Source of the DNA: JAWKNZ01 sp041391425
Lineage (GTDB): Bacteria; Bdellovibrionota_B; Oligoflexia; Oligoflexales; JAWKNZ01
Length of the DNA: 64,000 nucleotides
Direction of reading: 5' to 3'
Assembly (NCBI GenBank): GCA_041391425.1
Contig: JAWKNZ010000002.1
Span: 62,001 to 126,000 of the forward strand
The notes below the pieces were generated by a model, which worked only from the letters and a program-made list of their open reading frames with translations, was not told the origin of the DNA and did no database searches. The position numbers and the translations under genes are program-made. This document shows positions 36,031 to 45,177 of this stretch, one piece after another; within the stretch, counting starts at the first letter, position 1; every line of letters starts with the position of its first letter.

Positions 36031-37572
36031 ATGAGTGAGCACCATTATCTATTGGCTATTGATCAAGGTACAACTGGTAGCACTGTTTTGATTCTTGATG
36101 TGAGCGATAAAAATCGGCCGGAGGTTCTTGCTAAAGTTACGAAAGAATTTAAGCAATATTATCCAAAGCCGGCGTGGGTGGAACATGATTTGGATGATAT
36201 TTGGGAATCCGTCTCAGGGTCGATAGAGGAAGCTTGTTCGTTAGTTGAAGCTTCTAATGTAAATTTTACCCGCAAGCAAATAGATGGAATAGGCATTACG
36301 AACCAACGAGAAACGTTGTGCTTAGTCGATCGTCAGACAAGAAGGCCTGTCTATCGAGCTATTGTTTGGCAGTGTAAGCGTAGTGCTGATATTTGTAGTA
36401 GGCTTAAAGCAGATGGTGTTGAAGCACTGTTGCGGGATAAGACTGGTTTGCTCATTGATCCTTATTTTAGTGGTACGAAGTTAACTTGGGTTATGGAAAA
36501 TTGTCCACACATTGCCCGCAGGTTAAAAGAAAAAGAAGTTTTAGTAGGGACAATCGATGCATGGTTAATTAGTCAACTTTCCCAAGGGGTTAGTTTTGCA
36601 ACGGAAGCAAGCAATGCTAGCCGTACTTTATTGTTCGATATTCGAAATGGAGATTGGGATCAAGAATTGCTAGATATGTTAGGTGTGCCTTCTAAAGACG
36701 TTCTCCCAGAAATTAAAGATAGTGCAGATATTTTTGCAACGACCAAAGGATTGGGATTTTTACCTGATGGTATTCCTATTTCTGGTGTCCTCGGAGATCA
36801 GCAGGCTGCTTTGGCTGGACAAGCTTGTTTTGATATTGGCTCTGGTAAATGCACATATGGGACAGGTGCCTTTCTTCTGGTTAATCAAGGTGATAAACCA
36901 ATTTTATCGAAGAATAATTTACTTACCACGGTTGCTTGGTCTGTAGGTGGTAAGCTTACCTATGCTTTTGAGGGCTCTGCTTTTATCGCTGGTGCTGCGT
37001 TGCAGTTCTTACGAGATCAACTAGGAATTATCGAAACAGCCACTCAGTCAGAAGGTTTGGCGACGAATGTAGCAGCTGCTCCCGAACTTTATTTTGTCCC
37101 AGCTTTGGCTGGATTAGGAGCGCCACATTGGGACCCAAACGCTCGAGGAGCCTTTCTTGGCTTAAATAGAGGGACAACTAATAATCAGCTCATTAGAGCG
37201 GCTCTGGAAGGAGTTGCACTTCAGGTATGTGATCTTATCGAAGCTATAGAGGCTGATCTGGGTCATAAAGTTGAGAGGCTTCGTGTTGATGGTGGAGCCT
37301 GTGCTAATAATTTGTTAATGCAATCGCAGAGTGAGTTTGGTGGCTTTGAGGTAGACCGACCCTTGAATTTAGAAACCACCGCATTCGGCGCAGCTATGAT
37401 GGCAGGTTTGGGGATAGGTCTCTATGAGAGTTTGGATAATCTAAACAATACGCGTAAATGCGATAAATTATTTTTGCCAACAAACTCAGATGAAATGCTA
37501 AAATATAGAAATGAAGTTAAAGCTGGTTGGAAACGAGCTATCCAGGCAGTACAAATGTTTGCGCGAAACTAG
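36031..37572 (+). CDS. glpK: Glycerol kinase
   Basis: FGGY-family kinase that makes glycerol 3-phosphate from glycerol and ATP. 513 residues. ATP site: LLAIDQGTTGSTVLILD (residues about 7-23); GITNQRETLCLVDRQTRRPVYRAIVWQCKR carries the glycerol-binding Arg-Glu; GDQQAALAGQACFDIGSGKCTYGTGAF and the C-terminal LRVDGGACANNLLMQSQSEF complete the family pattern. No glpF or glpD is adjacent, so it is probably a single-gene unit. Confidence 0.95.
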   Translation: MSEHHYLLAIDQGTTGSTVLILDVSDKNRPEVLAKVTKEFKQYYPKPAWVEHDLDDIWESVSGSIEEACSLVEASNVNFTRKQIDGIGITNQRETLCLVDRQTRRPVYRAIVWQCKRSADICSRLKADGVEALLRDKTGLLIDPYFSGTKLTWVMENCPHIARRLKEKEVLVGTIDAWLISQLSQGVSFATEASNASRTLLFDIRNGDWDQELLDMLGVPSKDVLPEIKDSADIFATTKGLGFLPDGIPISGVLGDQQAALAGQACFDIGSGKCTYGTGAFLLVNQGDKPILSKNNLLTTVAWSVGGKLTYAFEGSAFIAGAALQFLRDQLGIIETATQSEGLATNVAAAPELYFVPALAGLGAPHWDPNARGAFLGLNRGTTNNQLIRAALEGVALQVCDLIEAIEADLGHKVERLRVDGGACANNLLMQSQSEFGGFEVDRPLNLETTAFGAAMMAGLGIGLYESLDNLNNTRKCDKLFLPTNSDEMLKYRNEVKAGWKRAIQAVQMFARN

Positions 37573-37798
37573 AGAAACTGCGGTATAATATTAGCTTAAA
37601 TTTAAAACAGATCAGATTTGCATAAGATAGTAGAATATAACTGAGGGCAATATCTATCATAGTGCCTTAGATTTAAAAATTGTATCAAATGCGCTCGGCC
37701 TGTGTTTTTAAAATAAGCTTTGTTCGATGGGATTTGCTTACGACAATAATTTAGCTTGGATATATAACGTAGTTTCTATGATTAAGGTTTAGTGTTTG

Positions 37799-38479
37799 AT
37801 GTTTAAATATTTTGAAACTACATTCTTGATTTTACTATGGTGTTTTATCATTTCAATATTATGGGCCTATCTTTCATATTCGCTCGTGATAATAAAAACT
37901 AGGTTCGATAATAAGGTTATGGATCGTAGAGGATCGTCTTTTGCTTCGTCTTTTGTCGCAGTTCCAGCCTTAGTTGTTTCCGCTATTTTGTTGGTGTTCT
38001 TCTATAAAAATTTTGGCATCAATTTACTGTTTCCATTGCACTTTTTTGCATCGAAAGTGCAGTTGATCGCAATTGCTTTTATTCCTGCTTTGGTTTTAAC
38101 ATTTTCATGCGGTTTGCTATTTGGTTTAGTTCAGTCTATTAAATTTGAATATGCCTATTGGCTAAGTAAGCCATTTGCAATAGTCATGCTAGCAACAGGT
38201 CAAAATATAAATTTTAAGTTGCGTAGATTAATTCTGCTTAAGTCCTTGTCTCAGACTTGGAATCAATGCCTACCCTGGTTGTTTGGTGAATTGATTGTGG
38301 TAGAATCTGTTTTTAATGCCCCAGGATTGGGGCTAGATGCATGGCATTTGGCTAAAGTTAGGGATTTTGTAGCATTGTTAGAAGTGATTTTTTGGCTAGT
38401 TTTACTTTATATTTTCTGTCGTTTGATTGCTCACACCATTAGTAGTAGAGTTGGTCTGAAATTAACAGGCTATTTATGA
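37799..38479 (+). CDS. ABC transporter permease, Opp/Dpp B-type (short)
   Basis: 227 residues, about five to six membrane helices. The permease loop is seen as LKSLSQTWNQCLPWLFGELIVVESVFNAPGLGLDAWHLAKVRDF, close to the DppB/OppB C-terminal signature. It is about 100 residues shorter than usual, lacking the periplasmic domain between helices 1 and 2. Start ATG 37799 is one codon after an in-frame TTG and has no strong ribosome-binding site. The next permease overlaps by ATGA. No binding protein or ATPase gene is nearby, so those parts must be elsewhere. Confidence 0.75.
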   Translation: MFKYFETTFLILLWCFIISILWAYLSYSLVIIKTRFDNKVMDRRGSSFASSFVAVPALVVSAILLVFFYKNFGINLLFPLHFFASKVQLIAIAFIPALVLTFSCGLLFGLVQSIKFEYAYWLSKPFAIVMLATGQNINFKLRRLILLKSLSQTWNQCLPWLFGELIVVESVFNAPGLGLDAWHLAKVRDFVALLEVIFWLVLLYIFCRLIAHTISSRVGLKLTGYL

Positions 38480-39321
38480 AAAAGGAGAGTCGAATTCCGC
38501 TGATTAGAGGATTGCGATTTATTTTTATAATCTTTTTTTTGTTTTTAGCTTTTGTTCCCTGGGATCGATATTTTGATGCCGGAGTTGATCTAAAAACTAT
38601 CGGTGTTGGGCCATCGCTGCAGCATTTGTTAGGAACTGATAACTTAGGGCGGGATTTACTGGTTCGCTTAAGTAGTGTTTTAAGAGATGTTATCGTTCCC
38701 ATTTGGCTTACTGTACTAATAAGCAGCTTAGCCGGTATAGGCATCGCGATTATAGTACTTTTACTTAGTGAAGAAAATACTGCATTTAAAAGAGTTATTG
38801 ATTTTTTGGGGCATGGGTTTTCATTTATTGCGAGTGTGCCAATAGGAATACTGGTTTTTTTACTTGCTGTTTACTATGAAGAAACTGGGCTTAGGATGGT
38901 GCTGGTTGGCTTGAGCGTTTTGTTAGCTATTCGGTCGTATTTGCAGGTTTTTGATTTATATGCTGAAGATAAAAGATTAGGTTATTGGTTGGCGCATGAA
39001 GCACAGGGCGGAACTCTTTTTTCAAGGCTCATACGTTACGGATTGGGTATGCGTTGGAAAGAATCCATTTTATTAGCCCTTGTATTCCATCTGCAAATTG
39101 CTGTTACGATCGAATCTGCATTAAGTTATCTAGGATTTGGTATTCAAGAACCACAGGCCTCTTTTGGTAATATGCTTGCCTCTCACTTCGATATGTATTT
39201 AAAGGGTGATTGGGGTATCCTTTTGATAATACTCATTGTGATGGGACTAACATTTCAGTTTCCAAAAAATGTTGCTATTATTGGAAAATATTTGAGGCGA
39301 AAATTTATATTTGTAAAATAA
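38476..39321 (+). CDS. ABC transporter permease, Opp/Dpp C-type
   Basis: 281 residues with an N-terminal helix (LRFIFIIFFLFLAFVPW), then the DppC hallmark HLLGTDNLGRDLLVRL near residue 55 and five further helices. The coupling region near the C-terminus reads QIAVTIESALSYLGFGIQEPQASFGNMLASH, typical of peptide/nickel permeases. It pairs with the B-type permease whose stop it overlaps. Transported substrate unknown. Confidence 0.85.
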   Translation: MKKESRIPLIRGLRFIFIIFFLFLAFVPWDRYFDAGVDLKTIGVGPSLQHLLGTDNLGRDLLVRLSSVLRDVIVPIWLTVLISSLAGIGIAIIVLLLSEENTAFKRVIDFLGHGFSFIASVPIGILVFLLAVYYEETGLRMVLVGLSVLLAIRSYLQVFDLYAEDKRLGYWLAHEAQGGTLFSRLIRYGLGMRWKESILLALVFHLQIAVTIESALSYLGFGIQEPQASFGNMLASHFDMYLKGDWGILLIILIVMGLTFQFPKNVAIIGKYLRRKFIFVK

Positions 39322-39345
39322 TAGTAGTGTGTTTAGCGGGAATAA

Positions 39346-39452
39346 CTAGGGCGTGTTGACGTTTCATTTCCTACTACGAGCCAAACCCTTCCTAGCTGCG
39401 ACTTTCAAGTATTTGTCTCTCGCTACGAAAATGAAACGTCAACACGCCCTAG
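39346..39452. mobile_element. MITE-like element with 22-bp perfect terminal inverted repeats
   Basis: CTAGGGCGTGTTGACGTTTC plus AT at 39346-39367 is repeated inverted at 39431-39452. The 107-bp unit holds no gene. The outermost CTAG on both sides is consistent with a 4-bp target duplication of YTAR type, as made by IS5-group transposases (family assignment is inference). Its right end forms the 3' end of the DUF423 gene on the minus strand. A solo copy of one end lies at 52209-52229. Confidence 0.75.
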
Positions 39453-39810
39453 TAGATATTAATAATGCAATCCATCCAACGATAAATGCTAATCCCCCAA
39501 TAGGAGTGATCCACCCAAAGGCTTTATTATCAAAAAAGATAATGCCGTATAAGCTTCCGGAGAACAAAATGATCCCGAGGCTAAATGAAAAGCCAGCAGT
39601 TTTGATGGCGGTAGAGTCAATCCTTGAGGCCACAAAGGCAACTGCCAGTAGTGCCAGGGCATGGTACATTTGATATTTAACAGCTGTTTCTAAAATAGAC
39701 AGATGGTAGTCGCTATATTTGCCTTTCATGGCATGTGCTCCGAAAGCACCGAGCGCAACTGAAACAAAAGCAAAAAAACTACCTAAGCTTATCCAATTTG
39801 TCCAATTCAT
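39439..39810 (-). CDS. DUF423 (YgdD-type) small membrane protein
   Basis: 123 residues from ATG 39810, which has AGGAA about 8 bases upstream; an in-frame start at 39867 would add 19 polar residues not typical of the family. Four membrane helices, with VALGAFGAHAMKG near the N-terminus, KYQMYHALALLAV in helix 2, and FSGSLYGI in helix 3, all DUF423 hallmarks. Function unknown. The last four codons (TRAC) and the stop are encoded by the inverted repeat of the adjacent MITE, so the native C-terminus was replaced by the insertion. Confidence 0.85.
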   Translation of the reverse strand: MNWTNWISLGSFFAFVSVALGAFGAHAMKGKYSDYHLSILETAVKYQMYHALALLAVAFVASRIDSTAIKTAGFSFSLGIILFSGSLYGIIFFDNKAFGWITPIGGLAFIVGWIALLISTRAC

Positions 39811-39904
39811 TATCTTAGTTCCTAGCGAAGTTTGATGTCTAGGGGTTGGGTGCATCTTAATACCCATGAATGCTGTGTTATTTCGGAAAAAATATCTCTA
39901 TTAT

Positions 39905-40045
39905 GAATCCCGGATCCGAATTTCTAGCCGGTTGCGGCGTTGCTTCGTCGTTAGGAAATCCTCATGTACCAACATGTACACTGCGGTTTCCCACCTCCTT
40001 GCGCTTAGCACCCGACCGAACTTCGAATCCGTTGAAAATGCTACA
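39905..40045. repeat. GC-rich imperfect palindromic intergenic element
   Basis: A GC-rich island in AT-rich intergenic DNA. It is an imperfect palindrome centred on ATGTACCAACATGTAC (about 39965-39980), flanked by GGAAATCC and GGTTTCCC half sites. It starts TTTCTAGCCGGTTGCGGCG and ends AACTTCGAATCCGTTGAAA. Open frames through it show no protein character. Similar elements occur as dispersed intergenic repeats in other bacteria; whether it is repeated elsewhere in this genome cannot be seen from here. Confidence 0.5.
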
Positions 40046-40311
40046 GTTTTTCAAAAAATTTCAGATCCCTGATGAATCATATATAGCTTAGTTTTTCTTC
40101 ATAGCACCTTAAAAATCTGTACGACAGATGCCTTACAGACTATAACGACTCCTAATAAAAGAACAATGGCTTTTATTATTTTTACTACTTCTTTGAGCTA
40201 GAGTTATTTTCTTGTAGCTTCCATTTAAGTTCGCTGGCATGTTGATTATAAAGGCAAAATTCGCCATTAAGTTGTTATACAGATATGAATCTCTTATTAA
40301 AGGGAGGTCTT
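40046..40311. other. Intergenic region upstream of fabI
   Basis: No gene seen. With the palindromic element it makes a gap of about 500 bases between the divergent DUF423 and fabI genes. A strong AGGGAGG ribosome-binding site (40301-40307) lies at its end; no clear promoter could be fixed. Confidence 0.4.
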
Positions 40312-41148
40312 ATGGGGTTATTTGAAAATAAAGTTGGCGTTATTATGGGAGTTGCAAACGATCGTTCGATAGCGTCGGGCATTGCGAAGTTTATCCATCA
40401 AGAAGGAGGTAAAATCGCTTATAGTCATTTGCCGGATGAAAGTGGTCGTATGGAAAAGAGGATACGCAGGGTTGTGGATGATTTAGATCCCAAACTTGTT
40501 GCTCCCTGTGATGTAAATAAAGATAGTGATATTGCGAGTTTTTTTTTAAAAGTTGAGGAAGTTTTCGGAAAAATTGACTTTTTCGTACACTCAGTTGCCT
40601 TTGCCCCTAAAGAAGATATCCGTTGTTCAACCGTAGATGTTAGCAGAGAGGGGTTTCGTGTGGCCTTGGATTCTAGTTGTTATAGCTTTATTGCGACAGC
40701 AAGGGCAGCCGCGAAAATCATGAATGACAATGGGGCTATCTTGACTATGAGTTATTTTGGCGGAGAAAAGGTCTGTGCAGGATATAATTTAATGGGCGTT
40801 GCGAAAGCAGCGCTTGAGTGCTCTGTAAGATATTTAGCATATGATTTAGGACCGCGAGGTATACGTGTGAATTCAGTTAGTGCTGGTCCTATAAAAACTT
40901 TAGCTGCCTCTGCTGTTGGCGACTTTTCACAAATGCTAGGGCTTAATGCCGGGATTGCTCCGATGGGCAGAACGGTTACAATCGAGGAAGTTGGTCGTAC
41001 TTCTGGATTTTTATTAAGTGATTATTCTAGCGGGACGACTGGGGAAAATGTTCATGTCGATTGTGGTTATAATATCATGGGAAATCTCGGCCGTGCTTTT
41101 GAGCGTTGGAATGTTGAACCCACAGTGACCAAGGGAGCATTGGATTAG
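40312..41148 (+). CDS. fabI: Enoyl-[acyl-carrier-protein] reductase (NADH)
   Basis: Last reductive step of fatty-acid elongation; target of triclosan. ATG 40312 is chosen because AGGGAGG lies 5 bases before it and the protein then starts MGLFENKVGVIMGVANDRSIASGIAKF, the FabI dinucleotide site. The short-chain dehydrogenase pair appears as Tyr-x6-Lys in YNLMGVAKAAL, and FabI-specific SVAFAPKEDI and VNSVSAGPIKTLAASAV are present. 278 residues, normal length. The next gene begins 5 bases later. Confidence 0.93.
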   Translation: MGLFENKVGVIMGVANDRSIASGIAKFIHQEGGKIAYSHLPDESGRMEKRIRRVVDDLDPKLVAPCDVNKDSDIASFFLKVEEVFGKIDFFVHSVAFAPKEDIRCSTVDVSREGFRVALDSSCYSFIATARAAAKIMNDNGAILTMSYFGGEKVCAGYNLMGVAKAALECSVRYLAYDLGPRGIRVNSVSAGPIKTLAASAVGDFSQMLGLNAGIAPMGRTVTIEEVGRTSGFLLSDYSSGTTGENVHVDCGYNIMGNLGRAFERWNVEPTVTKGALD

Positions 41149-41153
41149 AATTG

Positions 41154-42047
41154 ATGCAAGAGACCAAAAAAAAGAAATCTACAGCTGAAAATTATAATGA
41201 AATTACGATCCCTGCAAGAGATGGTATCAAGTTAGCAGCAAGGCATTATCCACCTGTTAATTCTGGGGCTTTCCGTGTTCCTAAAGTCGTAGTTTTTAGT
41301 ACTGGTATTGGGATCCGTAAAGAGAAATATCACGCCTTTGCGAGCTATCTGGCCCGTACTGGTGCTCGTGTTATAGTCTTCGATTATAGAGGAATTGGTG
41401 GGTCATTATCTTGTAAAGTTAAAGATACCCGTGCATCTATGACGCAATGGGGAAGCCAAGATTTGGCGGGAGTAATAGACTGGGTTATGCACTCCTTCCC
41501 TAAGGAAGATATGTTTTTATTAGCGCACAATTCTGGTCAGTTGGTCGGATTGGCACCAAATTGTGATAGTTTGAGGGGGATGATACTGGTCGGGTGTACC
41601 CATGGCTATTGGGGACACTGGCATCCTATCTTGCGTAGTTTACTTGTCCCGGCTATTTATGCTGTTTTTCCATTATTAACTGCAGTTTTTAGGTATTTTC
41701 CTTCAAGGCATTTAGGCTTGGGAGAAAACTTGCCTGCAGGGGTTGCTCGTGAGCTGTTTAATTGGACTAGGAAGAGAGACTCATTATTTGCTTTACACCC
41801 TGTGGCGAAAGACAGGCTAAAAAAGCTATCGATTCCAATCCTAGTGTACAGCTTTAAAGATGATATATTTGCTCCTAAAAATGGCGTTAGAACTTTACTT
41901 GATTTTATGGCTAGTCCCTGTAAGCAATGGAATCACATATCTCCTAGGGATTTAAGAGTTCGTCATATCGGTCATTATGGATTTTTTAGCAGTAGAGTAA
42001 AGAATACATTGTGGGATGATACAATAAATTGGCTGAAGGGTTGCTAA
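41154..42047 (+). CDS. Alpha/beta-hydrolase fold protein
   Basis: 297 residues. Typical hydrolase order: ITIPARDGIKLAARHYPP, oxyanion-region strand VVFSTGIGIRKEKYHAFA, GARVIVFDYRGIGGS, and the nucleophile elbow FLLAHNSGQLVGL, where Ser is flanked as H-N-S-G-Q rather than the usual G-x-S-x-G. A late Asp (YSFKDDIFAPKNG) and His (RHIGHYGFF) complete a plausible triad. Substrate unknown; perhaps a lipid or ester, given the fabI neighbour (inference only). Confidence 0.8.
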   Translation: MQETKKKKSTAENYNEITIPARDGIKLAARHYPPVNSGAFRVPKVVVFSTGIGIRKEKYHAFASYLARTGARVIVFDYRGIGGSLSCKVKDTRASMTQWGSQDLAGVIDWVMHSFPKEDMFLLAHNSGQLVGLAPNCDSLRGMILVGCTHGYWGHWHPILRSLLVPAIYAVFPLLTAVFRYFPSRHLGLGENLPAGVARELFNWTRKRDSLFALHPVAKDRLKKLSIPILVYSFKDDIFAPKNGVRTLLDFMASPCKQWNHISPRDLRVRHIGHYGFFSSRVKNTLWDDTINWLKGC

Positions 42048-42078
42048 AAACACTCCCTTGAAAGAGGGAGTGTTTTTT
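42046..42078. terminator. Strong bidirectional intrinsic terminator
   Basis: CACTCCCT (42051-42058) pairs with AGGGAGTG (42065-42072) around a 6-base loop, with AAAAA before and TTTTTT after the stem. It would stop both the fabI-hydrolase transcript on the plus strand and the minus-strand outer-membrane-like gene that ends at 42111. Confidence 0.9.
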
Positions 42079-42110
42079 AAAAGTGTAACCAATAGCTTAA
42101 TTAGATAGAA

Positions 42111-43373
42111 TTAAAGCGAATAGGTCAAGGACAGTTGAGTGAATAACGGCGCGTTGCCGCCTCTGTCGTTTCCAGAAATCAAGTATGGTCCAGCAAATAA
42201 AAAGCTATTTGCATAGGATGCATCTATACGTAAGTCATTGTTTTCATAAAACAACCCTAATGCCCATAAACTTGCATCTGAAGTTTCAAAGATAGAAATT
42301 TTAGTTGTCGGCTCATTGCTGGATATGTTGTCATCTTTTGTTATAGTTCCCCATAGGGTATAGTTGAGACCTCCAAGGATGCCGAAACTCTCAGAAACTT
42401 TTGTTTCTAGACCGATAGCAGCTCCCAAGGCATTTGTATCTATTTTAATTTCCTCATCGCTGCTTGCAAAACTTGGGACTGCATTTTCTCCTGATGGTGA
42501 GGTTGTGGGGCCTTTGCTCTTAATGGTAATGAAATCAAGCCCTGCATATACTAGGGTTGATTTGATGGGGTTTAAAATAGCGCCACCGCTAAGATTTATT
42601 GCGGATTCATTGATTGTGGCGCTTTCATCGGCACTGGCTGTTTCGTTGGTTAGCTTTGCTTTTCTTGACTCAATCCTTAATAAAGCATAATGACTTTTGT
42701 GGTTAATGCTTCTGGCTAGGAATAAGAAATGTTGCCCACTTTCATCATAAGAATTTTTTCTTGTGCTTGCTGCTGATTCTACATTCCTTTCTAAATCGCC
42801 AGCTAGGTACGCAGTTAATGCAATGTCAAGAGGGAACGCGCTTTCCAATTTGGAGAAGCCAAGAGTTAACCCTATTTGAGTTGCTTCGCTTTTTACCATG
42901 TCCTTAGGCCCGGAATCATGATCAGATTTACTAACATAGTTTGCAAAGGATAAACCAAGACCAAAACTATTTTTACCTACTTTTCTTGCGTAAATGATAT
43001 CAATAGGTCTTTCAGGATAAGGCAATAAAAAGTTGTCATTGCTATTACTTGTGTTTTGTGAAAGCCAGGCATCGGCAACACTAACAGAAGATCCATAGTC
43101 GGGAGCCGTAAAAAGAGATGCCTCGTGGCTAAGAGCAATAGCAAATTGATTGTCATTTGCTTCATGTGAGATTAATCCATAAGCTTGAGTTTGCCCGGAG
43201 GTGCCAAGTTCTACTAGTACGAAATTTTTGTTTACGGCAGTACTTGGAAACGAAAACAAGTCCGTATTATCTCTCACAGAATCGTGTCCTATCACACGTG
43301 TTCTAGTTTCAGAAGCTTGGGCATTGAACGGAAGTAGAACGAGTAGCAAAAAATAAAAATTGAGTAGCTTCAT
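42111..43373 (-). CDS. Probable outer-membrane beta-barrel protein, unknown function
   Basis: 420 residues with a signal peptide (residues 1-20, ending FNAQA). The rest is a succession of amphipathic strands (FAIALSHEASLF, NSFGLGLSFANYV, SFGILGGLNYTLWG) and ends FTQLSLTYSL with an aromatic-hydrophobic final strand, typical of barrel proteins inserted by BamA. No specific family recognised. It is downstream of a lipoprotein gene read in the same direction, 123 bases apart. Confidence 0.65.
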   Translation of the reverse strand: MKLLNFYFLLLVLLPFNAQASETRTRVIGHDSVRDNTDLFSFPSTAVNKNFVLVELGTSGQTQAYGLISHEANDNQFAIALSHEASLFTAPDYGSSVSVADAWLSQNTSNSNDNFLLPYPERPIDIIYARKVGKNSFGLGLSFANYVSKSDHDSGPKDMVKSEATQIGLTLGFSKLESAFPLDIALTAYLAGDLERNVESAASTRKNSYDESGQHFLFLARSINHKSHYALLRIESRKAKLTNETASADESATINESAINLSGGAILNPIKSTLVYAGLDFITIKSKGPTTSPSGENAVPSFASSDEEIKIDTNALGAAIGLETKVSESFGILGGLNYTLWGTITKDDNISSNEPTTKISIFETSDASLWALGLFYENNDLRIDASYANSFLFAGPYLISGNDRGGNAPLFTQLSLTYSL

Positions 43374-43496
43374 GAATTAATCCTTATATATTTATAAAAT
43401 TGTAAAGCATTCTACCTTAGAAGCTGCATTACGTACACCATTTCTGCATCATTTAATGATAAGTAGTTTCTTTATAGATATGTTACTCTTTTATAT

Positions 43497-44582
43497 TTAA
43501 TAAGAACTTCTAGAGTTAAAATATCCTTCTACTTTGCAAACTTTAACGGGTTCAGTTTCTTGCTGTAGGAGACTTTCTGCAATCGCCGCTTCTTCTTTAT
43601 TTCCAATTAAAAGGCGACTTTTAATGATTTCTCCAGTCCCTATGTCTTCAGATGATTGCCACTCTATCTCGTCGGTGTTTATGAATTTAAGGCTGAGCTC
43701 ACCTGATTTATTGCTTGAGCTGGAACTCAGCTCATCGGTAGATTGAAATGATTCTGTTATCTCACCATTTCCATCGCCATTTATTAACCATTGGTTATCG
43801 TAAGTAAGATTTCTATCGACTTTGCCGCTAGGGGATTGTCCAAAAACACTGCCTGTCCATGTGTATTTCACAGAGTTGCTGGAGATATTGGCGACGAGTT
43901 CGACTTCTATATGACTAAGAGTATTATAGGTATCATTAGGATGCTTATGACGGTCAAAAAACGCTTTTAAATGTAATTCATCGTCATTACCACCAGCAAC
44001 TAGGGAAATGCTATCAGTGACTGAATGTTCGTCAGTATTTAGTTTTACTAGAAATAGATGATCAGTCGATTCAGGGGTTTCATTAAGTTCTATATTATAG
44101 CCGAAAAGGCTATTACCTTTCATACTAGTAATGGCCGTTAGTAGGTTATAGATAATACCCGGCGTTGTTAGATTTTTTCCGGGAACTGTATCATCAATAC
44201 TGCTACAACTTGTATCGAGATTTGTGTTAGGAATCACAACACCTGGGTAGGCTTCACTGTCATATTCCGGTATCGTTTCAAAAATTGAAGTTAATGAATC
44301 CAGAGTGTAAGTATCTGGAGCTGTCTCTGGAAGAGTATCGGCAGTCGATCCCTCACTTTTTAGGAATAGAGATATTTGCGTATTATTTATTATCTCGATT
44401 AGCTTATTGGCATGCTCTACAAATTTTTCTCTATTAATGCTGTTTTCAATAGCTAAGGAAAGCTTCGTCTCGTCATCATCTTTTTTAGATTTGTCTTTTG
44501 AACATGCTCCATAAAGGACCAATGTCGAAAGTGCTAAGAATTGAGTACATTTTTTAAAAACAACAATTGAAGATTTCACCAT
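43497..44582 (-). CDS. Lipoprotein, unknown function
   Basis: 361 residues. The lipoprotein signal ends LVLYGAC (Cys at about residue 28) followed by SKDKSKKDDDE, a flexible linker. The mature part is acidic, rich in Ser and Thr, with strands such as FLVKLNTDEHSVTDSISLVAGG and VKYTWTGSVFG, and has no recognised domain. Probably outer-membrane attached. Together with the next gene it may form an envelope pair. Confidence 0.65.
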   Translation of the reverse strand: MVKSSIVVFKKCTQFLALSTLVLYGACSKDKSKKDDDETKLSLAIENSINREKFVEHANKLIEIINNTQISLFLKSEGSTADTLPETAPDTYTLDSLTSIFETIPEYDSEAYPGVVIPNTNLDTSCSSIDDTVPGKNLTTPGIIYNLLTAITSMKGNSLFGYNIELNETPESTDHLFLVKLNTDEHSVTDSISLVAGGNDDELHLKAFFDRHKHPNDTYNTLSHIEVELVANISSNSVKYTWTGSVFGQSPSGKVDRNLTYDNQWLINGDGNGEITESFQSTDELSSSSSNKSGELSLKFINTDEIEWQSSEDIGTGEIIKSRLLIGNKEEAAIAESLLQQETEPVKVCKVEGYFNSRSSY

Positions 44583-44676
44583 AATAACAAACTCGCGATA
44601 AATTAATCTGTTAAATTGTATTTATGCGCCGTCGGAGGATAAAATATCCTAATTATGGAGGCACAATCTTGGTCTT

Positions 44677-45177
44677 TTAAAAGGCTTGTGCATCTTTGCG
44701 GCCATCACGTGTGATCTTATCCTGCAAAGTCATTAGCCCAGCGAGCACAGCTTCGGGTGTTGGAGGGCAGCCTGCAATATAAACGTCGACAGGTATAATT
44801 TGGTCAATACCTTGTAAGACGTGATAAGCACGGTAAAAGCCACCGCTTGCTGCGCAAGCACCCATTGCAATTACCCACTTAGGCTCAGCCATCTGGTCAT
44901 AGACCTTTTTAATTACTGGCGCCATTTTTTCTGTAATTGTTCCGGCAACTAATAGCAAGTCTGCTTGCCGCGGAGAAAATCGGACTGCTTCTGCGCCAAA
45001 TCTTGCAATGTCATACTTTGGCCCAACCACGGACATATATTCGATTCCACAACATGCTGTTCCAAAAGGATAAGGCCATACGGAATTTTTACGTGCCCAA
45101 CTCAGAAAGTCAGCAGCCTTGGTTGTGAAATAGCTGCTATTTGTATTGTTTTCATTTAGATTATCTACGTGCTTCAT
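44677..45177 (-). CDS. nuoB: NADH-quinone oxidoreductase subunit B
   Basis: Complex I subunit that binds iron-sulfur cluster N2 and passes electrons to quinone. 166 residues with all ligands visible: Cys42-Cys43 (ACCGIEYM), Cys108 (MGACAASGG) and Cys137 (IAGCPPTPEA). The gene normally sits between nuoA and nuoC; here it is the last gene of the SUF operon, overlapping iscR by 17 bases, with no other nuo gene in the window. Its position suggests control by Fe-S status (inference). Confidence 0.93.
   Translation of the reverse strand: MKHVDNLNENNTNSSYFTTKAADFLSWARKNSVWPYPFGTACCGIEYMSVVGPKYDIARFGAEAVRFSPRQADLLLVAGTITEKMAPVIKKVYDQMAEPKWVIAMGACAASGGFYRAYHVLQGIDQIIPVDVYIAGCPPTPEAVLAGLMTLQDKITRDGRKDAQAF

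Noticed and set aside
39866..40091. Two overlapping 68-73 codon plus-strand frames in the palindromic element
   Set aside because: Codon content is unlike the rest of the window, no ribosome-binding site precedes them, and the region is explained as a non-coding palindromic repeat.
42364..42690. 108-codon plus-strand frame opposite the barrel-like protein
   Set aside because: It is antisense to a gene with a clear signal peptide and barrel-like strands; no independent evidence.
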